Below, in pieces: positions 34,130 to 43,078 of a DNA stretch of 64,000 nucleotides; position 1 is the stretch's first letter, and every line of letters starts with the position of its first letter. The DNA comes from CAZHNW01 sp942491575 (GTDB taxonomy: Bacteria > Spirochaetota > UBA4802 > UBA5550), in NCBI GenBank assembly GCA_942491575.1, contig CALOBT010000025.1, forward strand, positions 2,108,001 to 2,172,000. Direction: 5' to 3'. The notes beneath the pieces were generated by a model. That model did not search any database. It saw nothing but the letters and a program-made list of their open reading frames with translations, and was not told where the DNA came from. The position numbers were made by a program, and so were the translations under genes.

Positions 34130-37100
34130 CAATAATAAAAAACAAAGGCAACTGGCCTGACAACTCTTCGAGGTTGACCTACAAGCGCCTTATGATTCCA
34201 CTTGCCATCGTTTTCCTGATTATTGCCGGGGGATTTTCTATTATTTTCATAACCATACACAAAACGAACCTAAATAATTCCAGCAGGGAGACATTAAAAA
34301 TAGTTTCAGGAAAACTGGAAGAAAATCTTGAACTTCAATCCAGGGCTATGGCAACAATAAACGAAGTCTTTATCAGCAATGCCAGCCTGCGCAGGATACT
34401 GAAAGTCGGGAATCGACAACACCTGATCTCGAAATACGGACAGATATTTCTGCAATTAAAAAGAAAATTTAAAATTACTCACTTTTATCTGCACAATCAG
34501 GACCGGATTAATATCCTGAGGATACATAAGCCCGAAAGATATGGGGATATTATCAACCGCATCACCATTCTCAAAGCCGAGCAAACCGGCAATGCGGCTT
34601 CCGGTGTTGAATTGGGCCCCCTCGGTACATTAACTCTCAGGGTTGTAAGCCCGGTCTTTGAGGGCAGCACTCTCATTGGCTACATCGAATTGGGAAAGGA
34701 AATTGAAGATATCCTCAAAGATATACATAAAATTTTAAAGGTAGAACTGGCTGCAACAATTCACAAAAACCTTCTGAACAGTAAAACATGGGCAGAGGGA
34801 ATGAAAATGCTGAATAGAAAAGGAAACTGGGATCTCCTTTCAAAAGATGTACTCATATACTCCTCCATGACAAACCTGCCGGCAAAACTACCTTTTTATA
34901 TCAAAGAGAAAAATCATGAACATGATACAATAACAGCAAAAATCGATTATAACAACTCATCATTTCACATCATGATTAAATCCCTTAATGATATTTACGG
35001 TCGTGAAACAGGTAACCTGATAATAATGAAAAATATTTCAAAATCCCTGACACATTTCAGGTATCTCCTTGCCGGCACATCCGGAACCGCTCTGATATTA
35101 TTTATCCTCCTGTTAAGCTTTTTTCATTTTAAACTTAAAGATACAGATCAGACCATTATTCAACAACAGGCTGAATTAAAGGCCGGCAGAGAAGAATTGA
35201 ACACAATACTCAAGTTCACACAGGCGGGAATCCTTATTATTGACACTGACGTCAATACAATACTCTTTTCCAATGCCGCTGCTGCCGAACTTTTACATTC
35301 GTCGCCTGAAGCACTGACAGGCAGACTCTATCATGACTTCGTCAGCAAGACAGAAAAAGAGAAGTACCCTATTCCGGATTATAGAGATACAATAAAAAAT
35401 GCAAAAAAAACATTGATCAGATCTGACGGCAGCAGATGCATTGTCCTCGAATCAATTACATCCTTTCAGTTCCAGGGGAGTGAATGTCTTCTGGAAACAT
35501 TTATCGACATTACAGAGCTGCATGACACACAGTCAGACCGGGAGGCCTATCTCGAAGAACTGGATAAAAACAGGACAGTGCTTATAAGCATGATGGAAGA
35601 CGCTGAGACTGCCCGTACCGAAACAATGGAAGCAAACCTTCAACTGGAGACAATAAAAAAAGCTGTGGAGGCATCAAGTGATGCTATTTCAATAGCAACA
35701 TCAAAAGGAAGCTACTTCTATCTCAACAAAACATTCACAGACCTTTTTGGCTATGATCTCGAAGATGCAGGAACGCTGTCAAGGTCTGCACTTTACGCGG
35801 ATAAAAATGTTGCGAAAGAAATTTTAAACATCATTATGAGCGGCAACAGCTATCACAATGATATAGAAATGGTATCGAGAGATGGCCGCCAGTTCCCTGT
35901 AGAAATACATGCCGACGCTGTAAAAGATGAACAGGATAACATAATCGGTCTCATTGATGTCTATACTGATATCACTGAACGTATACTGGCGGAGAAGTCA
36001 CTGCGCGAGAGTCGTGATCAATTCAGGTCCCTTGTATCAAATATCCCCGGAGTTGCATACCGCTGTAAACTGGACAAATACTGGACCGTGATTTATATCA
36101 GTGATGATATTAAAAGAATATCCGGATATCCTGCAAGTGATTTCATAAACAATGCTGTACGCTCATACGAAAGTATTATTCACCAAAAAGACAAAGAGAA
36201 AGTCAAACAAAACGTAAACATGGGAATTAAATCCGGAAGGCCATGGGAGTTCGAATACAGAATCCATCACAAGGATGGAGGCATATGCTGGGTTTACGAA
36301 AAAGGTAGAGCTGTATTCAACTCAAATGGAGAAGTGGAATTCCTCGACGGATTCACTCTGGATATAACCGACCGCAAAGTAACTGAGGAGTTGCTTGCTA
36401 CTGAAAGACGCAGGCTATCAGACATACTGGAAGGAACCAATGTAGGAACCTGGGAATGGAATATAGAAACCAATGAAACGAGATTCAACGAGCGCTGGGC
36501 CAATATAATAGGTTACACCCTGGAAGAAATTTCTCCAATTTCAATCGATACCTGGGTAAAATTTTGCCATCCCGATGACCTGAATAAGTCAAATGAACTG
36601 TTAACAAAACACTTCAACAAAGAAATCAATTACTATGAATGCGAAGCGCGGATGCGCCATAAAAAAGGACACTGGGTATGGGTTCTCGACAGGGGGAAGG
36701 TATCAGCATGGACAAAGGATGGCAAACCGCTTTTCATGTCAGGAACGCATCAGGACATAACAGAACAGAAGCAGACAGAAGAAGATGCTATCCATGCGAG
36801 CAGGGCCAAATCAGATTTTCTTGCCAAAATGAGTCATGAAATAAGAACACCATTAAATGCAATTATAGGCATGACAGACCTTTCACTTATGACAGTTGAT
36901 GAAGAAGAGCGTTATAAATATTTATCTATTATAAAAAATTCAGGAAATCATCTTCTCCATGTAATCAATGACATTCTTGATTTTTCAAAAATTGAAAGCG
37001 GTAAACTTTTACTCGAAGAAAAAGAATTTCATTTTAAGAATCTATTTTTATCAATTGAAAAGATTTTCCATCTGGAGACTAAAAGAAAAAACATTACACT

Positions 37101-37962
37101 TACATTAGAGTTATCGAAAAACCTGCCTGTTCGAGTTATCGCAGACGAATTACGCCTTCGTCAGATAATGATGAACCTGATCAGCAACTCGGTCAAATTT
37201 ACTGATAAAGGCGGAATAATCATTAAAGCCGGTTTAAAAAATAACGCACAACAGGATCAGGATTATTGTACAGTTGAAGTCTCCGTATCCGATACCGGCT
37301 GTGGAATTGCCCCCCAGATGCAGGATACAATTTTTTCAAAATTCGAACAGGCGGAAAAAGGAACATCAAGAAAATATGGCGGCACGGGTCTCGGCCTGTC
37401 TATTGTCAGAGAGTTGATCCGGCTGATGAATGGAGAGATATTTCTCAAAAGCGAATCCGGGAAAGGGAGCGAATTCATTTTCTGGATAATTTTGAAACGG
37501 GCAAAAACTGCTAAGGCAACTGAAAAAATCGATATTATCAGAAACAGAAAAAGTATTGATCCCGCAGAGATTAAAATACTATTGGCTGAAGATAATGAAA
37601 TCAATTTGGCACTTGCGGTAACAGTATTAAAAAAACTCAATTTTCATGTAACGGCAGCCAGAGATGGAATAGAAGTACTTGAGAGTGTCAGGATCGGTAA
37701 TTATGACCTGATCTTTATGGACATAGAAATGCCTGAAATGGACGGCCTGGAAGCCACAAGACTGATAAGAGCCGGACATTGCGGCAGCCGGAAAAGTAAG
37801 ATACCTATTATCGCCATGACGGCCCATGCCCTCACGGATATCAGACAGGAATGCTTTAATGCAGGCATGAATGAATATATTACCAAGCCGATAGATATTT
37901 TAAAAATAAGAGATATAATTGAAAATACTATCGAAATTCAGAACAAGTCAAAAAGCAACTAA
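34126..37962 (+). CDS. Hybrid sensor histidine kinase with dCache-like sensor and four PAS domains
   Basis: A 1278-residue membrane kinase. Two membrane helices (about 22-44 and 320-340) frame a periplasmic double-Cache-type sensor (FYLHNQDRINILRIHKPERY, with VVSPVFEGSTLIGYIELGKE). Then come about four PAS/PAC domains (360-465, 510-625, 630-755, 760-885), a HisKA domain with His904 in MSHEIRTPLNAIIG, an HATPase domain (NLISNSVKFTDKGG, GTGLGLSIV) and a C-terminal receiver with Asp1199 in IFMDIEMPEMDG. No HPt domain follows, so phosphotransfer to another protein is expected. The start overlaps the preceding small frameshifted gene by ATGA. Ligand and partner are unknown; the following membrane protein has its own promoter. 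Confidence 0.92.
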   Translation: MTIIKNKGNWPDNSSRLTYKRLMIPLAIVFLIIAGGFSIIFITIHKTNLNNSSRETLKIVSGKLEENLELQSRAMATINEVFISNASLRRILKVGNRQHLISKYGQIFLQLKRKFKITHFYLHNQDRINILRIHKPERYGDIINRITILKAEQTGNAASGVELGPLGTLTLRVVSPVFEGSTLIGYIELGKEIEDILKDIHKILKVELAATIHKNLLNSKTWAEGMKMLNRKGNWDLLSKDVLIYSSMTNLPAKLPFYIKEKNHEHDTITAKIDYNNSSFHIMIKSLNDIYGRETGNLIIMKNISKSLTHFRYLLAGTSGTALILFILLLSFFHFKLKDTDQTIIQQQAELKAGREELNTILKFTQAGILIIDTDVNTILFSNAAAAELLHSSPEALTGRLYHDFVSKTEKEKYPIPDYRDTIKNAKKTLIRSDGSRCIVLESITSFQFQGSECLLETFIDITELHDTQSDREAYLEELDKNRTVLISMMEDAETARTETMEANLQLETIKKAVEASSDAISIATSKGSYFYLNKTFTDLFGYDLEDAGTLSRSALYADKNVAKEILNIIMSGNSYHNDIEMVSRDGRQFPVEIHADAVKDEQDNIIGLIDVYTDITERILAEKSLRESRDQFRSLVSNIPGVAYRCKLDKYWTVIYISDDIKRISGYPASDFINNAVRSYESIIHQKDKEKVKQNVNMGIKSGRPWEFEYRIHHKDGGICWVYEKGRAVFNSNGEVEFLDGFTLDITDRKVTEELLATERRRLSDILEGTNVGTWEWNIETNETRFNERWANIIGYTLEEISPISIDTWVKFCHPDDLNKSNELLTKHFNKEINYYECEARMRHKKGHWVWVLDRGKVSAWTKDGKPLFMSGTHQDITEQKQTEEDAIHASRAKSDFLAKMSHEIRTPLNAIIGMTDLSLMTVDEEERYKYLSIIKNSGNHLLHVINDILDFSKIESGKLLLEEKEFHFKNLFLSIEKIFHLETKRKNITLTLELSKNLPVRVIADELRLRQIMMNLISNSVKFTDKGGIIIKAGLKNNAQQDQDYCTVEVSVSDTGCGIAPQMQDTIFSKFEQAEKGTSRKYGGTGLGLSIVRELIRLMNGEIFLKSESGKGSEFIFWIILKRAKTAKATEKIDIIRNRKSIDPAEIKILLAEDNEINLALAVTVLKKLNFHVTAARDGIEVLESVRIGNYDLIFMDIEMPEMDGLEATRLIRAGHCGSRKSKIPIIAMTAHALTDIRQECFNAGMNEYITKPIDILKIRDIIENTIEIQNKSKSN

Positions 37963-38036
37963 AACTTCCCAATAAAGACTTCCATTTTTAACTTTCAGCA
38001 CTGTTGAATTATTTCGATTACATCAGCAGATTTTAA

Positions 38037-38065
38037 TTGATAATTATACCATGAGTTACTACAAT
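38037..38065 (+). promoter_or_regulatory. Sigma-70-type promoter before the CxxC membrane protein
   Basis: TTGATA and TACAAT, each five of six to consensus, with a 17-base spacer, about 45 bases before the start codon. Confidence 0.55.
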
Positions 38066-38109
38066 AGTTTTTATAGCATTGACACACAACATTAAACAAA
38101 ATACTGATA

Positions 38110-38928
38110 ATGATTGAAGATAAATATTCTTTAAATAAAATATCCCTCAGGTTTAACCGCCAGGCTACGGAGGATGATTACCGGGAGCATATTGAGGGCA
38201 GAACACTCACCTTCTGCCGAATTGCCTGGGGGATGATTATTTTTTTTGGCACTGCATTCGCCTTTCTTGATCCTATGGAATTCGGCCTGCGAAGCAAAAC
38301 CGTTACCATGGTCCGTATAATACTGCTGCTATTTGCTGCCATCATCCTGGCATGTACATTCAATTCCAGATTGCGTCGCTATCTTTACCTGAGTTCATCA
38401 CTATTTATTACGTCTACGGGGACCTTTTGTATTTTTCTTGTGTATATGAGTGATCCCTATTCATTTACCCCCTACTTCACGGGACTCTTTTTCGCTTTTG
38501 CGGGGATATTTACCACCACCGGCCTCGGATTTAAATACAGCCTTATCTCCCTTATTTTAAACCTGATAATTTTTGAAACAGTCATTGGAGCAATAATCCC
38601 GGTACCCCTTCGCCTGATTATAGTATACAGCTTCTTCCTTTCAGGAATTATTATCATATTTGCCTATATCAGCTACATGGTCGAATTGATATCAAGAAAA
38701 AACTTTGCAGCAACGGGTCACCTGAAGGATTCTCTTGCGAAGATAAAAACATTAAGCGGACTGCTCCCCATATGTTCAAACTGTAAAAAGATCAGGGATG
38801 ACAGGGGATACTGGAACCAGATCGATGAATATTTAAGGGACCACTCCGATGTTGACTTCAGCCATTCTCTCTGCCCGGACTGCACCACCATCTTTTATCC
38901 GAAGCTGAAAATCAGTAAGAGAAAATAA
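38110..38928 (+). CDS. Membrane protein with C-terminal CxxC...CxxC module
   Basis: A 272-residue protein with about six membrane helices (residues 35-200) and a short cytoplasmic tail. The tail reads LLPICSNCKKIRDDRGYWNQ, then an aromatic/acidic stretch and SHSLCPDC, a zinc-ribbon-like module usually found at the C-terminus of PAS or receiver proteins in anaerobes. Here it is linked to a membrane sensor domain without any kinase or cyclase domain. The helical stretch just before it (LKDSLAKIKTLSGL) could be a short signalling coil. The module's function is not established; four cysteines suggest metal binding. Ribosome site is poor. The adjacent hybrid kinase upstream may be a partner. Confidence 0.75.
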   Translation: MIEDKYSLNKISLRFNRQATEDDYREHIEGRTLTFCRIAWGMIIFFGTAFAFLDPMEFGLRSKTVTMVRIILLLFAAIILACTFNSRLRRYLYLSSSLFITSTGTFCIFLVYMSDPYSFTPYFTGLFFAFAGIFTTTGLGFKYSLISLILNLIIFETVIGAIIPVPLRLIIVYSFFLSGIIIIFAYISYMVELISRKNFAATGHLKDSLAKIKTLSGLLPICSNCKKIRDDRGYWNQIDEYLRDHSDVDFSHSLCPDCTTIFYPKLKISKRK

Positions 38929-39053
38929 TTACAGTTGCTTTCACAGCTTTCCTGATATTTATATCTTTACCCCATAACTATATTAATTGTGTTGAAAATA
39001 TATTCGTATTATATTTTACTCATTGAAATGATTCCTGAAATAATGAGGCCATC

Positions 39054-39866
39054 ATGAAAAAAGTTATTATAGCAATTGCAGTCACGATATTTACTCCGGA
39101 GAGTCTACTCCTTTCTCAGCAAAACAAAAACTTCCTTTTTCAGCCATCGGGATCCAACTTTCTCATCTATAACCGTGCCGGGAATAACATATTTCTTCAT
39201 CACCGGAAACTGCTTCAGTGGAGACTCCATGGAAACATTAAAAAACTTTCATCATCAAAAAGGATAACCAGTGCGGCGGATGACCCCTCAGGACTTGCAG
39301 TGGCTGAAAAAATGAAGGGCGTTATCAATCAACTACAGCGCGAATCCATGAATATGCAGGACTATCGTAACTACCTGAATTATTATGACCACGCTGTAGC
39401 CCGTGACATAAGTGCCCTGAAACGAATCCGACTCCTGATACTTCGCTCCGCAGGTGGAATTCTGACAAGGGAAGACAGAGAAATCAACCAGGGGGAGATA
39501 AATCAGTTTTTAAAAGAGATCAACATGAATGCCCGCTTTTCAACCTTTAACGGGGTCAGAGCAATACCCCAGTTGACCGTAAAGAACCTTGGCCTCTCCG
39601 GAGTTGACGTGGTACGCAATTTATACGGTTCCATGCCACCGGTTGACAGAGCTATAAAAAAGCTCCTCTCCATGAGGGGACGTGCCGGAGCACAGTCAAA
39701 TATTTTCACAATGCGCATAAAGGGAAAGGCCATTCACATGCTTAACCTTCAGCAGAGTGAAAGTCGAATAAGTGATCTGGACATGGCGGATGAGATACGC
39801 AGTCTTACACAAAACAGTGTACTTTACCGAACAAATCTTGGAATAATTATTAAAAGCCGAAAATGA
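39054..39866 (+). CDS. Flagellin-homologous protein with Sec-type signal peptide
   Basis: A 270-residue protein with the conserved flagellin ends. The N-terminal flagellin motif appears as KLSSSKRITSAADDPSGLAV (about residues 64-83) and the C-terminal one as ESRISDLDMADEIRSLTQNS near 242-261, with little variable domain between. Unlike ordinary flagellins it starts with MKKVIIAIAVTIFTPESLLL, which looks like a Sec signal peptide, followed by about 40 residues before the flagellin homology. Flagellins normally leave through the flagellar type III system without a cleaved signal, so this protein may be periplasmic and non-filamentous or a special sheath/filament component. The last residues are also changed (LGIIIKSRK). 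GAGG precedes the ATG. No other flagellar genes are in the window. Confidence 0.8.
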   Translation: MKKVIIAIAVTIFTPESLLLSQQNKNFLFQPSGSNFLIYNRAGNNIFLHHRKLLQWRLHGNIKKLSSSKRITSAADDPSGLAVAEKMKGVINQLQRESMNMQDYRNYLNYYDHAVARDISALKRIRLLILRSAGGILTREDREINQGEINQFLKEINMNARFSTFNGVRAIPQLTVKNLGLSGVDVVRNLYGSMPPVDRAIKKLLSMRGRAGAQSNIFTMRIKGKAIHMLNLQQSESRISDLDMADEIRSLTQNSVLYRTNLGIIIKSRK

Positions 39867-39923
39867 AAGATAAAAGGTCAAAGTATCAAGACAAGGTTAA
39901 AAAACTATCAGCCTGCTACTTAC

Positions 39924-39951
39924 TACTTGTTACTTGTTACTTGTTACTTGT
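39924..39951. repeat. Four tandem copies of the heptamer TACTTGT
   Basis: Copies begin at 39924, 39931, 39938 and 39945, lying just beyond the stop codon of the acyl-CoA synthetase gene and after the flagellin-like gene. A seven-base unit can change length by slippage. Because it starts outside the coding frames it should not affect either protein as it stands. Confidence 0.85.
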
Positions 39952-42128
39952 CATTTACAGGTTGTCGCCTTCTCTTCAGACACAGCCTCATCAAGGGTTG
40001 CCGTAATAATATTTTCCGAAACCGGCACCAGGCGCATACGGGAATCAAGTGCCATTGCCCCTTTACCCATGGCGAAAACACGCACCGGGTTCAGATCGAG
40101 CTCATGTATCTCCGGCAAAGCCTTCATCAGGTGCGAGACCCTTTCGATGATACCGACCAGAGCATCAACATCTGCTGGAGGATTCCCCCTGGCGCCCTTA
40201 AGGATTGCATTACATTTTAACTTTTCAATCTTTTCTTTTATCTCCTCTGCAGGTGCAGGACAGAGGGCCATAGCCACATCGTGAAAAACTTCCGTATAAA
40301 TACCACCGTATCCGAAAACCACCACGGGTCCGAAGGAGGCATCACGCAGGGCTCCGACAAACATATCACGGCCTTCTGCAGCCATTTCTGAAATTCGTAT
40401 ACCGTCAATACGGGCATCACTTCGGTAGGCCAATACATTATTAATGATGGATCTAAACGCGGCCCTTACTTCCCCCCCATTTTTAACATTCATCACAACT
40501 GCACCGGCATCGCTCTTATGCAAAACATCTGGAGAGGCCACCTTCATCACTACAGGATACCCAATCCCTTCCGCTCCCCTTACGGCTGCATCTTCATCTG
40601 CTGCGACAATCGACGATGCAGCAGCAATCCCCGACGATCTGAAAGCATCCAGCACTTCCTCACCGACATCCCCCTTAAGTCCACGGAGCTTCAGGGCAAT
40701 TTCACTGAAATCAAAATCATTTGAAAAATCTTCACCTGACTTTTTCTTCTCCTGGCGTGCATAAAAATCCGCCTGAATTCTCAGTGCCGCAATGGCATCT
40801 TCCGCACGGTCGTATATGGGATATGGAAGGCCGCGTTTCATCTTTCTCATTGCATCTGCGGAAGCTGACATGGAAACCCCGAGGGGCTTCCCCGCCGCCT
40901 CCATTTCGCTGATAATCTCTTTCGAAATATCCGTGTAAAACATTTCCTTGAATATGGAATCATCCTCATCCGGAAACAGGGGACGGGCGTGACCGTAGAT
41001 GGCTCCATCGACACTCTCCCTGGAGAGGGCCTCCCCGATAATTTCAGGATAGGCATGAATATTGTAGATATCCCCCATGTCGAGGGGATTTGAGAACTTT
41101 ATAATTCCACCGGCATTGGTATGTTTATGGAGGCCCTCATAAAATTGAGTTCCCGGATCGGCAAATTCAAAACCGTATTTTTCCGCAATATCAGCCATCA
41201 TTACCGCGGAGCCTCCACCGGGTGTCATGACCATAAGGCGGTTGCCCCTCATGGGGGGAAGTTTAAATATTCTCACCGCTGAAATCAGATCATGGACATA
41301 ATCCACGCGAATGATGCCCGCACGTTCAAGGGCTGCATCTACAATATCATCATTGTTGCTCATGGAAGCTGTATGGCTCATTGCTGCGCGTCCACCCGCC
41401 TCAGACCGGTTTGCCTTAAGGGCAATTATGGGCTTATCAATCTTTCGGGCAACCTCCACAAGGCGTTCCCCGTTTTGAATGCTTTCCAGGTAAAGACCGA
41501 TAACCTCCGTTTCAGGATCATTGCCGAAATATTCGAGAATATCCGATTCGTCAACATCCAGTTTATTGCCGATACTGACAAACTTAGCCATACCGATATT
41601 CTCATCATTCATCAGGTTCCAGAGGACCAGAAGAAAACCACCGCTCTGTGAAATAAAGGAGAAGCCACCCTTCTTCATTTTCCTGTGGGGTATAAAAGGA
41701 AGACAGACACCGCTGGAGGCGTCCGCAACTGCAAGACCATTGGGGCCGATAAACCTGATATTATATTCACCTGCTATTGCCATTACCTCTTCAGCAAGGT
41801 TTTCACCGGATTCCCCGGATTCATTGAATCCCCCCGCAAGGACCGCAACACGCCTGATACCGAACTTACCGCACTCCCTCATTGCATGGGATACAAATTT
41901 CGCAGGAATCAGCATTACCGCAAGTTCAGGAACTTCCGGAAGGTCAGTAATGGAATCATATACATCCACTCCGTCGACGGTAGTGCCGCCACTCCCGGGC
42001 ATGACTCCGTATATTTTTCCCTGGTATCCCCAGCGTTTTGTATTCTGCAGTATATAACCGGGTATACTTTTCTTTTTTTCCGATATGCCGAAAATTACCA
42101 TCGATTGTGGGTTAAAAAACTTTTCCAT
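39951..42128 (-). CDS. ADP-forming acyl-CoA synthetase (fused alpha-beta, acetyl-CoA synthetase type)
   Basis: A 725-residue NDP-forming acyl-CoA synthetase that makes acid plus ATP from an acyl-CoA, ADP and phosphate (or the reverse). The CoA-binding and succinyl-CoA-ligase-like halves come first, with the phospho-histidine site MSHTASM near residue 257 and GPNGLAVAD, GFSFISQSGGF; the ATP-grasp half follows (about 490-700; GYPVVMKVASPDVLHKSDAG, FGYGGIYTEVFHD). The ATG at 42128 has GGAGAAAGG upstream; a TTG nine codons earlier is less likely. Three operator-like palindromes lie before it, facing a TetR gene. It could gain ATP from acetyl-CoA or other acyl-CoA formed in amino-acid fermentation; substrate range is unknown. 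Confidence 0.9.
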   Translation of the reverse strand: MEKFFNPQSMVIFGISEKKKSIPGYILQNTKRWGYQGKIYGVMPGSGGTTVDGVDVYDSITDLPEVPELAVMLIPAKFVSHAMRECGKFGIRRVAVLAGGFNESGESGENLAEEVMAIAGEYNIRFIGPNGLAVADASSGVCLPFIPHRKMKKGGFSFISQSGGFLLVLWNLMNDENIGMAKFVSIGNKLDVDESDILEYFGNDPETEVIGLYLESIQNGERLVEVARKIDKPIIALKANRSEAGGRAAMSHTASMSNNDDIVDAALERAGIIRVDYVHDLISAVRIFKLPPMRGNRLMVMTPGGGSAVMMADIAEKYGFEFADPGTQFYEGLHKHTNAGGIIKFSNPLDMGDIYNIHAYPEIIGEALSRESVDGAIYGHARPLFPDEDDSIFKEMFYTDISKEIISEMEAAGKPLGVSMSASADAMRKMKRGLPYPIYDRAEDAIAALRIQADFYARQEKKKSGEDFSNDFDFSEIALKLRGLKGDVGEEVLDAFRSSGIAAASSIVAADEDAAVRGAEGIGYPVVMKVASPDVLHKSDAGAVVMNVKNGGEVRAAFRSIINNVLAYRSDARIDGIRISEMAAEGRDMFVGALRDASFGPVVVFGYGGIYTEVFHDVAMALCPAPAEEIKEKIEKLKCNAILKGARGNPPADVDALVGIIERVSHLMKALPEIHELDLNPVRVFAMGKGAMALDSRMRLVPVSENIITATLDEAVSEEKATTCK

Positions 42129-42153
42129 ACCTTTCTCCTTCCTCGAGTCCCCC

Positions 42154-42281
42154 AAAATGGTTAGTTAATTTTACTAACCATTTTGATTAAAAAAATTCCG
42201 GGAAATACCCTCTGTTCTACACAGTTAAAGTTAGTTAATTTCACTAACTTAGTCAAGTAAATTAAGTTAATTTTACTAACC
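42154..42281. promoter_or_regulatory. Three operator-like palindromes in the acs/tetR region
   Basis: Site 1 (42154-42184) has perfect 12-base arms AAAATGGTTAGT/ACTAACCATTTT around TAATTTT. Site 2 (42228-42250) has perfect 8-base arms AAGTTAGT/ACTAACTT around TAATTTC. Site 3 (about 42261-42281) keeps the right arm and spacer (GTTAATTTTACTAACC) with a decayed left arm. All share GTTAATTT-Y-ACTAAC. Centres are 70 and 32 bases apart. On the minus strand site 2 directly follows TTGACT (42251-42256), a likely -35 box, so a bound repressor would block the synthetase promoter. The divergent TetR protein is the natural candidate to bind. Confidence 0.8.
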
Positions 42282-42470
42282 TTTTTGTAAAAAATTACTT
42301 GAATTATATCATATTCAGGAACTTAAATGAAATTCTAGTGTAGGAGCAAGAAATAGACATCCAATTTTGCACTTTCTGCCTGTTACTTGCCTTGAATATA
42401 TGTGCAGATCTGTGGCTCCAACCATCTTAATTATTCACCTTAAAAATTAATCAATAGACCAGAAATAATT

Positions 42471-43073
42471 ATGCAGGAAACTCAAAACAGGAAACCGCAC
42501 CCTCCGGGTAAAATTAAAATAATTAATGCCCTGCGAACCCTTCTTGAATCGAAAGACTTTAATTCCATTAAAATTGCTGAACTGGCACAAACTGCGGGGA
42601 TAACGGAACCGCTTATCTATAAATACTTTAAGGACAAAAGGGATGTTCTTCACACCCTTCTGCTGGAATACCTGGAGACCAAGTTCAATACCGCCATTAA
42701 TGAACTGAAAAAGATAACCGGCTCCCTAAACAAGCTTGAGGGATTCATTTACAGCTACATCAATGCATACAATGAAGACCGTGTCATCGCAAGGGTTATT
42801 CTGCTGGAAGTGAGTAATTCCTTTGATTATTATGAGAGCCAGCCATACCGCAACCTGAAAAAATACGGGGAACTCATTCTCAATATTATTAAGGAGGGGG
42901 TGAAAGAAGGAAATATCCGGGATGACATCAATCCCCTCAACTTAAGACACCTCCTCTTCGGAAGCCTTGACCGCGCCTGCCTGAGCCCCATTGTATTTAA
43001 CAAACCCATAGATGTTGATACAATCAGCAGAGAAATGACGGAATTAATTTTTGATGCCATTAAAAAAAGATAG
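42471..43073 (+). CDS. TetR/AcrR-family transcriptional regulator
   Basis: A 200-residue repressor-type protein. The N-terminal helix-turn-helix (about 14-60) has the standard IKIAELAQTAGITEPLIYKY pattern followed by FKDKRDVLHTLL; the rest is an alpha-helical ligand and dimer domain with RVILLEVSNSFDYYES and a C-terminal FGSLDRACL helix region. It is divergent from the ADP-forming synthetase gene, with three matching palindromes between them nearer the synthetase. The likely effector is an acyl-CoA or fatty acid, by analogy with FadR-like TetR proteins; this is inference. The gap 42282-42470 shows no other feature. Confidence 0.9.
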   Translation: MQETQNRKPHPPGKIKIINALRTLLESKDFNSIKIAELAQTAGITEPLIYKYFKDKRDVLHTLLLEYLETKFNTAINELKKITGSLNKLEGFIYSYINAYNEDRVIARVILLEVSNSFDYYESQPYRNLKKYGELILNIIKEGVKEGNIRDDINPLNLRHLLFGSLDRACLSPIVFNKPIDVDTISREMTELIFDAIKKR

Positions 43074-43078
43074 GGGCA

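Noticed and set aside
41521..42057. A 178-codon open frame on the plus strand
   Set aside because: Antisense shadow of the ADP-forming acyl-CoA synthetase.
42154..42184. Palindrome as a transcription terminator
   Set aside because: It lies upstream of genes transcribed away from each other and has two related copies nearby, which fits operators better.
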